Assembly (NCBI RefSeq): GCF_003610355.1
Contig: NZ_RAPY01000002.1
Location: 496,001 to 560,000, forward strand
Direction of reading: 5' to 3'
Source: Sphingobacterium detergens
GTDB lineage: Bacteria; Bacteroidota; Bacteroidia; Sphingobacteriales; Sphingobacteriaceae
DNA length: 64,000 nt
Shown: positions 34,703 through 42,386 of the stretch, one piece after another
Position numbering within the stretch: position 1 is the first letter of the stretch
Layout: each line of letters begins with the position of its first letter
Translations under genes and position numbers: made by a program
The notes under the pieces: generated by a model
Told to the model about the DNA's origin: nothing
The model's input: only the letters and a program-made list of their open reading frames with translations
Database searches by the model: none

Positions 34703-35785
34703 ATGATGAGACATTGTTCACTTATTGTACTATCGTTTTTAATGTTTTGTTTTAATGCAGTTGCCCAAAATAAGGACATCCTGAATTTAACAAATGCTTT
34801 TATTGATACCGTTAAATCCAATGCATATTCCAGTGCCAATGTAAATTGGGATTCTGTTGCTCCGATTATCATCAAGAAAAGTTGTGGTATCAAAGAAGCT
34901 AAAGATTTGCTCCCCTTATTCAAGATGGTTCTGAGCGATCTTCGGGATGTGCATTCCTCTCTACAATATCATGAGACCGATACGAGCATTAAAGAAGATT
35001 TTATGGTTCAATTGAGGCAGATGGCGAAGATGACTGATGCAGATGCAGGCCTGCCACCCAAAAATTATCAATCTTATATGATTGATAAAAAATATGCTTA
35101 TATAAATATCCCTCCAGTTCGGTTGGAGCAGGCAAAATATATAGATACCATTGGAAAACAACTCAAATTTTTGGATGATAATAATCCCCAAGCTTGGATA
35201 ATAGACCTTACCGAAAACAGTGGCGGAGCCAATTACCCCATGATATGGCATTTTGCGTCATTAATTGATGTCGATTACAGCTATTCAGATGTTTTGAATA
35301 CAGGGGAGGAAAAAAAGATTTCGGTAGTACTTAGACCGGAAGGCGAGCAAGCTAAGCAAGTATATGATATTTTAGAGCTAGATCCCAAAAAACGTCCGCC
35401 CATTAAATTGAAGAATACGCAAGTTCCCATTGTTATTTTGACCAGTTATTATACTGCTAGTGCTGCGGAGGCATTTTTATTACATTTTAAAGGACAGAAA
35501 AATGTGATAACTGTTGGTCAAAAGACATACGGTCTCACATCGACCAATCAATATTATGAGATTGGGAATAATTTTTCTCTGGATTTGACTATAAGTGTTT
35601 TAAAAGACCGTAATGGGAAAAAATATAAAATTAACGAAGGAGTGAATCCTGATTTTCTTTTGCCATTTGATCATTCAAATATTAAAACCACAAATCAATT
35701 ATTAGAAGCGGTGATTAATAGTAAGAAAGACTACATTGAAAAAGCTTTGGAAATTATAAGCAAGCCAAGTAATTTCTCTTTATGA
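34703..35785 (+). CDS. S41-family peptidase (C-terminal processing protease-like)
   Basis: 360 residues with signal peptide (SLIVLSFLMFCFNAVAQ). The S41 core has ENSGGANYPMIWHFASLI, the catalytic serine region TSYYTASAAEAFLLHFKG and the partner-lysine region VGQKTYGLTSTN. There is no recognisable PDZ domain, so it belongs to the short Bacteroidota S41 type. It follows the fucosidase by 139 bases and may be part of the natural-product locus, for example trimming an exported peptide, but this is only suggested by position. Between it and the next gene (35786-36074) I see no gene. Confidence 0.85.
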   Translation: MMRHCSLIVLSFLMFCFNAVAQNKDILNLTNAFIDTVKSNAYSSANVNWDSVAPIIIKKSCGIKEAKDLLPLFKMVLSDLRDVHSSLQYHETDTSIKEDFMVQLRQMAKMTDADAGLPPKNYQSYMIDKKYAYINIPPVRLEQAKYIDTIGKQLKFLDDNNPQAWIIDLTENSGGANYPMIWHFASLIDVDYSYSDVLNTGEEKKISVVLRPEGEQAKQVYDILELDPKKRPPIKLKNTQVPIVILTSYYTASAAEAFLLHFKGQKNVITVGQKTYGLTSTNQYYEIGNNFSLDLTISVLKDRNGKKYKINEGVNPDFLLPFDHSNIKTTNQLLEAVINSKKDYIEKALEIISKPSNFSL

Positions 35786-36074
35786 AGATACGTAGATTCA
35801 CCTAAAGTACTTTTACAGCAAATGATCATTAATAATTTTGGGAGAAGCGCTTGGCAATTTAGGAGAAAAATTAGAAGTAAACTTGATGAAATTATTGCTA
35901 ATAAGTGGCTTAATAACCCTCAAGGTAGTTTTGTAGCAAGATGAAGAACTTAAATTTAGGTGAAGAAATCGGAGAAGTATTAGGGAAAGGGTTAGTTGCA
36001 AGTGGTTGTTCGGAACTTCCGAACAACCACACAGCATGGCGCATTATGCAACAAAAAATGATTTTGCGGCTATT

Positions 36075-37343
36075 TTAATTTTCCAAAGAAACTTTACGCT
36101 CTCTACTGCGGAATTCTTTCAATTCACTAATAAAATCATTTAGTGCTTCTTGCTGTACATGGTCCATTACCACAATTTTATACCAATTGTTATCTTCGTC
36201 GTGCGAATCCGGAATTAAGCCAAATTTAACTGCTAGCTCTTTGGGCAAATCAGCCGATTTTATGGTAATGATATTCATATGTGAATCCCTATAAAAGCCA
36301 ATTCCCAATTTTTCGAGTTCCTGACAACATACTTCTGTCCGGTAGTTCAGAATCTTCATTTTCTCTAACCATTGATGTGGGCCATAGGTCTGCAAAATCA
36401 TCCAAATTGCCACAGCGTTTGCTCCAGAGCGACTTCCGCTCAAAGTGGTATCCATTCCATTGACATATTTCGCTTCTTTGGTAAAAACATTGTCTATCAA
36501 TCCTTTTCTCGTGATAAATATACCAGTTCCATAAGGGGCTTGGAGCATTTTATGGGCATCCATGGTCACCGATGAGACGTGTTTATTGTTGAAACCGATA
36601 TTATGGTTTTGATTGACAATTGGATAGATAAATCCCCCAAATGCCGCATCTATATGAAGTTTAAAATTAAGATCATATTTTATGAAAACTGAGGCGTAAT
36701 CATCTGGATTATCAACGCTTCCAAACATGGTGGTACCTGCATTTGAAATAACGATAGCATACTTTTTGCCATTTTTCACAGCTTCATAGACATGCTTATC
36801 CAGTTGATCCGGCAGAATTTCTCTGGTATCAAAATCGACCGGAACAATCACAAGATCAATATTCAATAAATTTGCAGCTTTATTGACCGAATAATGTGTG
36901 TCTTGCGATGCAATTAGAAAAATTTCATTACAACTGGCATTAAATGTATTGATGAAGAAATTTCTGTACATCCAACATGCTTGTATATTGGCTTCTGTAC
37001 CTCCAGAGGTAACATATCCATCGCAATCTTCTTGAGATTGTAATATATCTTTACTTAAGATTTGAATGACATCTTTTTCAATATCTTGGGTGCCTTGAAA
37101 AAAAGGTTCCGATTCTCCGACAGTATGACAACCAATATGGTTAGGATTCTGAACAATTGTCTGAAGGAAAGGAGCTTCCTTTAAAAATTCAGCCTGTTCA
37201 TAAAAAACTCTTCCATCCAATTTTGTTCCGGGAAGCCCTAATACAGGACTTTGGCTATAATTGATATTCTTAGCAAGTGCTTTGGATATTAGTTCTTTTT
37301 GAATCTCAACCCCAATTTTTTTCCAGTATTTATATTCTTTCAT
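36075..37343 (-). CDS. PLP-dependent group II amino-acid decarboxylase-like protein
   Basis: 422 residues of fold-type I PLP enzyme. Motifs: YVTSGGTEANIQACWMYRNF near 108-127, the THYSVNKAANLL stacking-residue region, IDAAFGGFIYP near 232-242 with the Asp that binds the pyridine nitrogen, and the Schiff-base lysine in TMDAHKMLQAPYGTG near 260-274. The architecture resembles histidine and aspartate/tyrosine decarboxylases of the MfnA/Hdc group. It stands alone, convergent with the S41 gene. The substrate cannot be fixed from sequence, and a non-decarboxylating role is possible. Confidence 0.85.
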   Translation of the reverse strand: MKEYKYWKKIGVEIQKELISKALAKNINYSQSPVLGLPGTKLDGRVFYEQAEFLKEAPFLQTIVQNPNHIGCHTVGESEPFFQGTQDIEKDVIQILSKDILQSQEDCDGYVTSGGTEANIQACWMYRNFFINTFNASCNEIFLIASQDTHYSVNKAANLLNIDLVIVPVDFDTREILPDQLDKHVYEAVKNGKKYAIVISNAGTTMFGSVDNPDDYASVFIKYDLNFKLHIDAAFGGFIYPIVNQNHNIGFNNKHVSSVTMDAHKMLQAPYGTGIFITRKGLIDNVFTKEAKYVNGMDTTLSGSRSGANAVAIWMILQTYGPHQWLEKMKILNYRTEVCCQELEKLGIGFYRDSHMNIITIKSADLPKELAVKFGLIPDSHDEDNNWYKIVVMDHVQQEALNDFISELKEFRSRERKVSLEN

Positions 37344-37503
37344 TTGGTGTTTTAAATTATTAACTTCATTTAGTCAAAATATAAAGCCGATTGTAAAAGT
37401 CATTAATTAGATGAAATTTTCAAACTGTTATTTTTAAAACAAAAAAAAAAATGATTTAGTGGATTTTTTACTGATAAATATTTGGAAAAAAGCGGAAAAT
37501 TGA

Positions 37504-37713
37504 CTTACCTCTGATGAAGCCGAAGAGCTATATGATTTTAATTATCTTTCTTTTAAAATCAACAATGTGCCGCATTGGAAAGATGTAAAAAGATTTTTAT
37601 TGACCGTGAATGAGTTTGTTGTGGAAGGGAAATGGGGTGGTTTTGATAATTTTAATAAATTGGAATATTTAGCTGAACGGATCAGTTGGTTTCATGGGAT
37701 TCAAAGTCATTAA
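37504..37713 (+). pseudogene. C-terminal gene fragment without start codon
   Basis: An open frame of about 69 codons between two stops, with no start codon, reads SDEAEELYDFNYLSFKINNV, then PHWKDVKRFLLTVNEFVVEG, and ends in ERISWFHGIQSH. Protein-like composition with balanced charge suggests a real but beheaded gene. I do not recognise the family. Confidence 0.45.
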
Positions 37714-37753
37714 GACCGGAGCTCAGAAAATATGTTTATAAAAAAAGCTATGA

Positions 37754-38146
37754 ATGGAAGAGGTTAATCTAAAAGCGAGGATAAAAAGGAATATGTTAGA
37801 TATCCTGTCCGGAAAATCATTTAGAGATGAAACGAGTGAAATAATTCAACATCTAAATAAAAGCAATGCAAATGCATTCGTTGGCATTCAAAGAGAAGAT
37901 GGAATCTATACAATTATTGGTGCCGAAAAAATTTATTATATGACGCCTTTAATGACTAAAGGCGATATTCCGATCGGTGAATTTCTAAGTATTTTAACAA
38001 AAAATGCAATGACGCTCGGCAAAACTTCAACCTATGAGTTTGTCAAAATTAACGAAAACAGTGCCGTTTGGGTCATGAATGCCGAAACGATGAATGCTTT
38101 ATGGAATACGATGCTTTTGCTGGATAGCGTGCGTAAATCATGCTGA
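37754..38146 (+). CDS. Small cytoplasmic protein of unknown function
   Basis: 130 residues, no signal peptide or membrane segment. Sequence phrases include SKSNANAFVGIQREDGIYTIIGA-like strands, YYMTPLMTKGDIPIGEFLSILTKNAM and a C-terminal helix MNALWNTMLLLDSV. The fold looks mixed alpha/beta. It follows the fragment at 37504 by 40 bases and may have belonged to the same lost operon. No family recognised. Confidence 0.55.
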   Translation: MEEVNLKARIKRNMLDILSGKSFRDETSEIIQHLNKSNANAFVGIQREDGIYTIIGAEKIYYMTPLMTKGDIPIGEFLSILTKNAMTLGKTSTYEFVKINENSAVWVMNAETMNALWNTMLLLDSVRKSC

Positions 38147-38240
38147 AATCTCCTGCTTCTGGTTTTGCAGATCCTATAATTTTATCATGTGAATAGATTA
38201 CAGCAGTTGGATGTCTAGTCTTTTCACCTCCCCATTCTCC

Positions 38241-38358
38241 CCATTCACCGAGTTTTCCCGATCGTTGGTCTAAAGCCCATAGGCTAGGGGCAGATTGTGT
38301 CGTAGTTTTGAGTCAACAAATAAGAACAAAAGAACTAACACAATAAAATAAAGACATT
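38241..38358 (+). repeat. Conserved 5' flank of NTF2-like gene, copy 4
   Basis: Same layout as the flanks at 21083 and 40961, including a small AGCCCATAGGCT hairpin and -7 box TAGTTTTG at 38303-38310. It ends AAATAAAGACATT at the ATG. Confidence 0.8.
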
Positions 38359-38805
38359 ATGAAAGCATTAATAAAAACATTCGCAGCAGCAGCCTTAATC
38401 GCAGTATCCACCTTCGCTATGGCCGCTGAAGGACCAGGTTCAAAATCAGCAAAAGCAAACGTTAACCTTTCAACAGCAGACTTTGCTCTTGAGCATTATG
38501 TTGCGGTAACGACTGAAGGAGAGTCAGCTGGCGTAGAACAACTATTTGCCGAAGATTTCAACCAAAAGATCCAGGCTTCCAATGCCCAGTCTCATAGTCG
38601 TGACGCAGTGATCAAATCTTTGAAAAAACAAAAAGGCGAGAAGCTAAACTGTACAGTAACTACAGACATTATCGAAGAGTCAGCAGATTATATGATTGCC
38701 AAAGTAACTCTAAAATTTGAAGACTTCACCAAGACTGATCTTGTGACTTTGATACGTGAAGGTAATAATTGGAAAGTAACTAGTTCAGTCAACTCCTATA
38801 AATAG
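38359..38805 (+). CDS. Small secreted NTF2-like protein, paralogue 4
   Basis: 148 residues: signal peptide MKALIKTFAAAALIAVSTFA, mature AAEGPGSKSAKANVNLSTAD, and a core nearly identical to copies 3 and 5. Differences cluster in ASNAQSHSRDAVIKSLKK and near the end (NNWKVTSSVNSYK). Promoter-like flank upstream and double-hairpin 3' region downstream are shared with copy 3. Close similarity at the DNA level, including silent positions, suggests recent duplication or gene conversion. Confidence 0.87.
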   Translation: MKALIKTFAAAALIAVSTFAMAAEGPGSKSAKANVNLSTADFALEHYVAVTTEGESAGVEQLFAEDFNQKIQASNAQSHSRDAVIKSLKKQKGEKLNCTVTTDIIEESADYMIAKVTLKFEDFTKTDLVTLIREGNNWKVTSSVNSYK

Positions 38806-38812
38806 TGCCTTA

Positions 38813-38899
38813 TTACTGGTGGTTTGCCAGTCATAAAAAGGCAAACCACTAGTGAATCATATGTTTATTTAAGGCCACGTCGTGAGATGTGGCCTTTTT
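38813..38899 (+). terminator. Double hairpin 3' region of NTF2-like copy 4
   Basis: Hairpin one: 16-bp stem TTACTGGTGGTTTGCC / GGCAAACCACTAGTGA at 38813-38855 with two G-U pairs. Hairpin two: AGGCCACGTC / GATGTGGCCT followed by T-run at 38872-38899. Relative to copy 3, hairpin one has an A-to-T change on one arm matched by T-to-A on the other, so the pairing is kept. Confidence 0.78.
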
Positions 38900-38992
38900 C
38901 TGTTTTGGGACAACAAAGCGGAGACTTTTCGGTTGTTTCGCTTTACCGACAATATAGCCTTAGTTTCCCTTATTTAGACTCTTGGCGACGCC

Positions 38993-39000
38993 TAAGTTTG
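38993..39000 (+). promoter_or_regulatory. -7 box TAAGTTTG upstream of the beta-helix gene
   Basis: Exact TAnnTTTG match 25 bases before the ATG at 39026. No convincing -33 element. Confidence 0.4.
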
Positions 39001-39025
39001 TATAAGAATTTAAAACAATAACATT

Positions 39026-40870
39026 ATGGCAAATCAATTTCTTATTAAAAACACCATGGCAGATATGCGCGATTTATGTGCATGCGAAATTACCGACCTG
39101 CAAAAAGGCATTTACTGCGGCGTACAGCTTTTAGGTTATTATCAGGCAGGAGACACACCTGCGCCAATCGAATACTTTCTTTCGACAACGAATGGTTCAG
39201 ACAATGGTGGCAGTATCATTGCAACTGGGGGAATCACATTAGAACATAGGTTTCTAGAAGCAGTTAATCCACTTTACTTTGGTGCAAAAGCAGGGTTAGA
39301 TACCGATGCAACCCCGTCTATACAGCAAATTTTTAATTCCGGCTATAGAAGCGTGGAAATAAGCTGCCAATTACTTGCAGATTCCTATTTGGGACTACCA
39401 GATGCCACAGTACAACGCTATCCTTCACATCGGATTATAGGTAAAGGGGGATCGGTGCATTTGACCAATAATGTCAATGACGGCTGGATAACTTCTCAAT
39501 CTTCATTATTAAATCCCGGTTCAACAGACAATTTGTACACAGGTAAAGTCTTTATCGACAATTTGGTTGTGAGAAATGCGGGTGCGGATATGGGGAACGT
39601 AGCAGATAATACACCTTTATCGGGTACATTCATAGATGGGGATCGGATCTATAATGTTTTTATTACCAAGTGTTCTTTTTTTAGGGTTAAGCATGTTATC
39701 AAATCTTATAAAGAAAAGAGACCCGATAACACAGATGCTTATCCAAATGGGTATTTACAATCTGTTACGATTATAGGTAACATATTCGAACAAGTCGAAA
39801 GAATAATTGACGCCTATAGATGCTTCAACTTTACCTTCAAAGACAACATGTGTGAAGGCTGTTTATCGGGAATCTGGTTTAAAAATATCGAGGGAAAACC
39901 TACCGTTAATGTTGCTCGGATTGTTGATAACATATTTGAAGGTGGTGGAGTTTTCTTATACTCTGGACCGATAGCTGGCGGGAAAATCTCCGGAAATTAT
40001 TTCGAGGGTAATTATAATGCTGAGATTAAGGCCTACAAAGCACATTTGTACTTTAAATTCGAGACGGGAACAAATTACATGGGCTTAGCTATTGATAGCA
40101 ACAACTTTCAATCGCACGTTGATCAGAAGGTTGATGTTGGGTTTTCCGATATCAAGTTTGACGGAAATTTTACGACAGATGCTGAATATTTAGGCAATGT
40201 AAGTATCCGTAACAATAACTCCAATTCCTATTCTCTCGTTGAGCCACAATCCCGGATTAAATTTTATGAGGGAAACTCCATTACTGCTGATATGTATTCT
40301 AGGTCCCGAACGGTTGTGAGTCCGACCCAAAGCCGGGTTTCATTTCAGCGAAAAAGACAAGAGTTATTGAGCTCAACCTCCCTTTCTTCAGATGGGCATG
40401 TGATTGCTCGAATCAACATCGCGCGAATTAAAAGTTTGATGACGAGGCAGGAAGACAGGACTTCGAACGGAACCATTAATATTATGTTATTAGCTAAAAC
40501 TTCTGGAATGATAACGATCGGTTCGACATTAGCGATTGTGGATTTTTTGATTATGCCTGCATCAGAAGGAATGAGTTCTGGGGCAATTGATGAAGTTTAC
40601 TATAAGTTTAAATTGCGTAGTGTACTTAATATAGATGCTGGGAAGCCGATAAATTCAAATTTTAGTGGTGCAACCACTAAGGCCCATTTCAATGAGGATA
40701 CGGCGGTTCTTACAGCTGTGCCGGACGGCGATTTTGTAAAGCTAATACTATCTACATTTGTAGCACCATCAATCGACAACTTTGGCAAGGCTGACCGACT
40801 GCTGTCATTTCAGACTATTCAGATCAATGCCAGCAATAATTCTTATAATGTAGGTTATACAGTACTTTAA
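39026..40870 (+). CDS. Right-handed beta-helix protein, tailspike-like
   Basis: 614 residues without signal peptide. Short repeating strand-turn phrases suggest a parallel beta-helix: GKVFIDNLVVRNAG, GTFIDGDRIYNVFITKCSFF, SVTIIGNIFEQVERIIDAY, FTFKDNMCEGCLSGIWFKN and ARIVDNIFEGGGVFLYSG (about 175-325). The N-terminal region VNPLYFGAKAGLDTDATPSIQQIF (about 91-115) matches the entry turn of pectate-lyase-3-like and phage tailspike proteins, and the C-terminal 170 residues look like a beta-sandwich. It stands alone with its own -7 box and terminator between two NTF2-like genes; no phage genes are near. Function and export route unknown. Confidence 0.7.
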   Translation: MANQFLIKNTMADMRDLCACEITDLQKGIYCGVQLLGYYQAGDTPAPIEYFLSTTNGSDNGGSIIATGGITLEHRFLEAVNPLYFGAKAGLDTDATPSIQQIFNSGYRSVEISCQLLADSYLGLPDATVQRYPSHRIIGKGGSVHLTNNVNDGWITSQSSLLNPGSTDNLYTGKVFIDNLVVRNAGADMGNVADNTPLSGTFIDGDRIYNVFITKCSFFRVKHVIKSYKEKRPDNTDAYPNGYLQSVTIIGNIFEQVERIIDAYRCFNFTFKDNMCEGCLSGIWFKNIEGKPTVNVARIVDNIFEGGGVFLYSGPIAGGKISGNYFEGNYNAEIKAYKAHLYFKFETGTNYMGLAIDSNNFQSHVDQKVDVGFSDIKFDGNFTTDAEYLGNVSIRNNNSNSYSLVEPQSRIKFYEGNSITADMYSRSRTVVSPTQSRVSFQRKRQELLSSTSLSSDGHVIARINIARIKSLMTRQEDRTSNGTINIMLLAKTSGMITIGSTLAIVDFLIMPASEGMSSGAIDEVYYKFKLRSVLNIDAGKPINSNFSGATTKAHFNEDTAVLTAVPDGDFVKLILSTFVAPSIDNFGKADRLLSFQTIQINASNNSYNVGYTVL

Positions 40871-40872
40871 CA

Positions 40873-40911
40873 AAAATAGGGACTGGTAGATCTACCAGCC
40901 CCTATTTTTTT
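40873..40911 (+). terminator. Intrinsic terminator of the beta-helix gene
   Basis: AAAAATAGGG and CCCTATTTTT arms enclose the perfect 16-base palindrome CTGGTAGATCTACCAG, followed by T-run. The symmetry would work in both directions. Confidence 0.85.
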
Positions 40912-40960
40912 ACTTTATTTTAAGATCATTCTCATATTATCCTTCGCCCCTTTATTTCCA

Positions 40961-41080
40961 CCATTCACCGAGTTTTCCTGTCTGTTAGTCTAAAGCCCAT
41001 AGGCTAGGGGCATATTGTGTTGTAGTTTTGAATCAACAAATAAGAACAGATATAAACTAACAATATAAAATAAAGACATT
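40961..41080 (+). repeat. Conserved 5' flank of NTF2-like gene, copy 5
   Basis: Same element as at 38241 and 21083, with the -7 box TAGTTTTG at 41023-41030, an AGCCCATAGGCT mini-hairpin and the AAATAAAGACATT end. Confidence 0.8.
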
Positions 41081-41527
41081 ATGAAAACGCTAGTAAAAAC
41101 ATTCACAGCAGCAGCTTTAATCGCAGTATCTACTTTCGCTATGGCCGCTGAAGGACCAGGTTCAAAATCAGCAAAAGCAAACGTTAACCTTTCCACAGCA
41201 GACTTTGCGCTTGAGCATTATGTTGCGGTAACGACCGAAGGAGAGTCAGCAGGCGTAGAGCAATTATTTGCCGAAGATTTCAACCAAAAAGTTCAGTCGG
41301 CAAATGCAAAGACCAACAGCCGTAATGAAGTCGTTAAATATTTGAAAAAACAAAAAGGCGAGAAGCTAAACTGTACAGTAAATACCGATATCATCGAAGA
41401 ATCAGCAGATTATATGGTAGCCAAGGTGACAATGAAATTTGAAGACTTTACCAAGACAGACCTTGTGACTTTGGTACGTGAAGGTAATGAATGGAAAGTG
41501 TCCAAATCGATCAATTCATATAAATAA
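41081..41527 (+). CDS. Small secreted NTF2-like protein, paralogue 5
   Basis: 148 residues: signal peptide MKTLVKTFTAAALIAVSTFA, mature AAEGPGSKSAKANVNLSTAD. The variable patch reads SANAKTNSRNEVVKYLKKQ, which matches the beheaded copy at 46448 (KTNNRGQVVKYLKKQ) more than copies 3 and 4. Its 5' flank is of the common type, while the 3' hairpin is of the single type shared with copies 1 and 2, so the cassette looks mosaic. Confidence 0.87.
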   Translation: MKTLVKTFTAAALIAVSTFAMAAEGPGSKSAKANVNLSTADFALEHYVAVTTEGESAGVEQLFAEDFNQKVQSANAKTNSRNEVVKYLKKQKGEKLNCTVNTDIIEESADYMVAKVTMKFEDFTKTDLVTLVREGNEWKVSKSINSYK

Positions 41528-41560
41528 GAGCCATCTCGAATAAATATATAAATGTTGTAG

Positions 41561-41586
41561 AGCCACGTCGAGAGATGTGGCTTTTT
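41561..41586 (+). terminator. Terminator of NTF2-like copy 5
   Basis: AGCCACGTC / GATGTGGCT across a GAGA loop with one G-U pair, followed by T-run. Confidence 0.78.
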
Positions 41587-41675
41587 CTGTTTTAGCTCCT
41601 TCCCATTCTTTTAATTTTTAGTTGCAGCAAATTCGACTCAGAGAGGGATCAAATTTAGTGTTTAAACAGAGCTTG

Positions 41676-41709
41676 TTCAGTGTTCATTCAGTGTTTGTTC
41701 AGTGATTAC
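41676..41709 (+). repeat. 11-bp phased direct repeats, TTCAGTG words
   Basis: TTCAGTG occurs at 41676, 41687 and 41698, exactly 11 bases apart, with consensus unit RTTCAGTGTTY and a fading fourth unit (ACTCAATATAT). An inverted CAGTGA...TCACTG follows at about 41729-41744. One-helical-turn spacing is typical of protein-binding arrays. The remainder of the gap up to 42146 holds no gene I recognise. Confidence 0.6.
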
Positions 41710-42146
41710 TCAATATATTCTGAATAACCAGTGACTAATCACTGTCTAAATATTGATCAAAAATTGTGATTAGGGATAAGATGGTATCCGGAGGTATCGG
41801 TTTTAATACTTATCTAAATTATTTTAATGAGGCAATTGTGGCAATCATCAAAAATGAGGTGGCCTATCGATAACGTTTCATTATCTTGTGTAGGAAAAAT
41901 GCGGTATCCCTTATTCCTTAGACATGGTCATTTCCTTTACGTTATTCCTTGAGCATAATGGAATTCATTCAAGAACAGTGATACTATCTTTGGCCATCCG
42001 TTGACTTACCGTTTACGGATCGTGTAAATGTGGAGCTGATTGTCTACTTTACAGACTAAAATCTGGAAATATGCTAAAGTCCTTCGGACATCAACAGCGA
42101 TAGGCATTTATATCCGGCGTTTCGATCCAGTCCTTGCGCATTTTAA

Positions 42147-42374
42147 AGTCAAAAGGGCCTGATTCTCATCAGACCCTTTCTCTTAGCGCTTACTTGTACA
42201 GTAATTTTTATGTTTCTTATCGTTTCCTCTTTTTTGTTTCGTCACCCAATGTTTTTAAGGACTATTGGACTTTCACTGTACGACGCCAATTTTTATATTG
42301 AACCTTTCTTTTGAAAGGCAGCTTGTTGCCGTTTTGTATAGTGAGAACAACAGTCGGTTTGAAATAGTTTTTGT
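42147..42374 (+). repeat. 230-bp intergenic repeat, copy C
   Basis: Full-length copy with the AAAGGGCCTGAT hairpin (arms AAAGGGCCTGAT and ATCAGACCCTTT), both AATTTTTAT boxes and the CTTTCTTTTGAAAGG hairpin. It lies just 3' of the minus-strand beta-barrel gene, so it may provide its terminator in the opposite reading. Confidence 0.8.
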
Positions 42375-42386
42375 TAAATTATATAA

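Noticed and set aside
39026..40870. Prophage or tail module
   Set aside because: Only one tailspike-like gene; no capsid, portal, terminase, integrase or lysis genes are nearby.
14384..41527. NTF2-like cassettes as classic transposons
   Set aside because: No transposase, terminal inverted repeats or target duplications were seen; copies could come from recombination or gene conversion.
41676..41709. CRISPR-like array
   Set aside because: Unit is 11 bp without unique spacers, and no cas genes are present.
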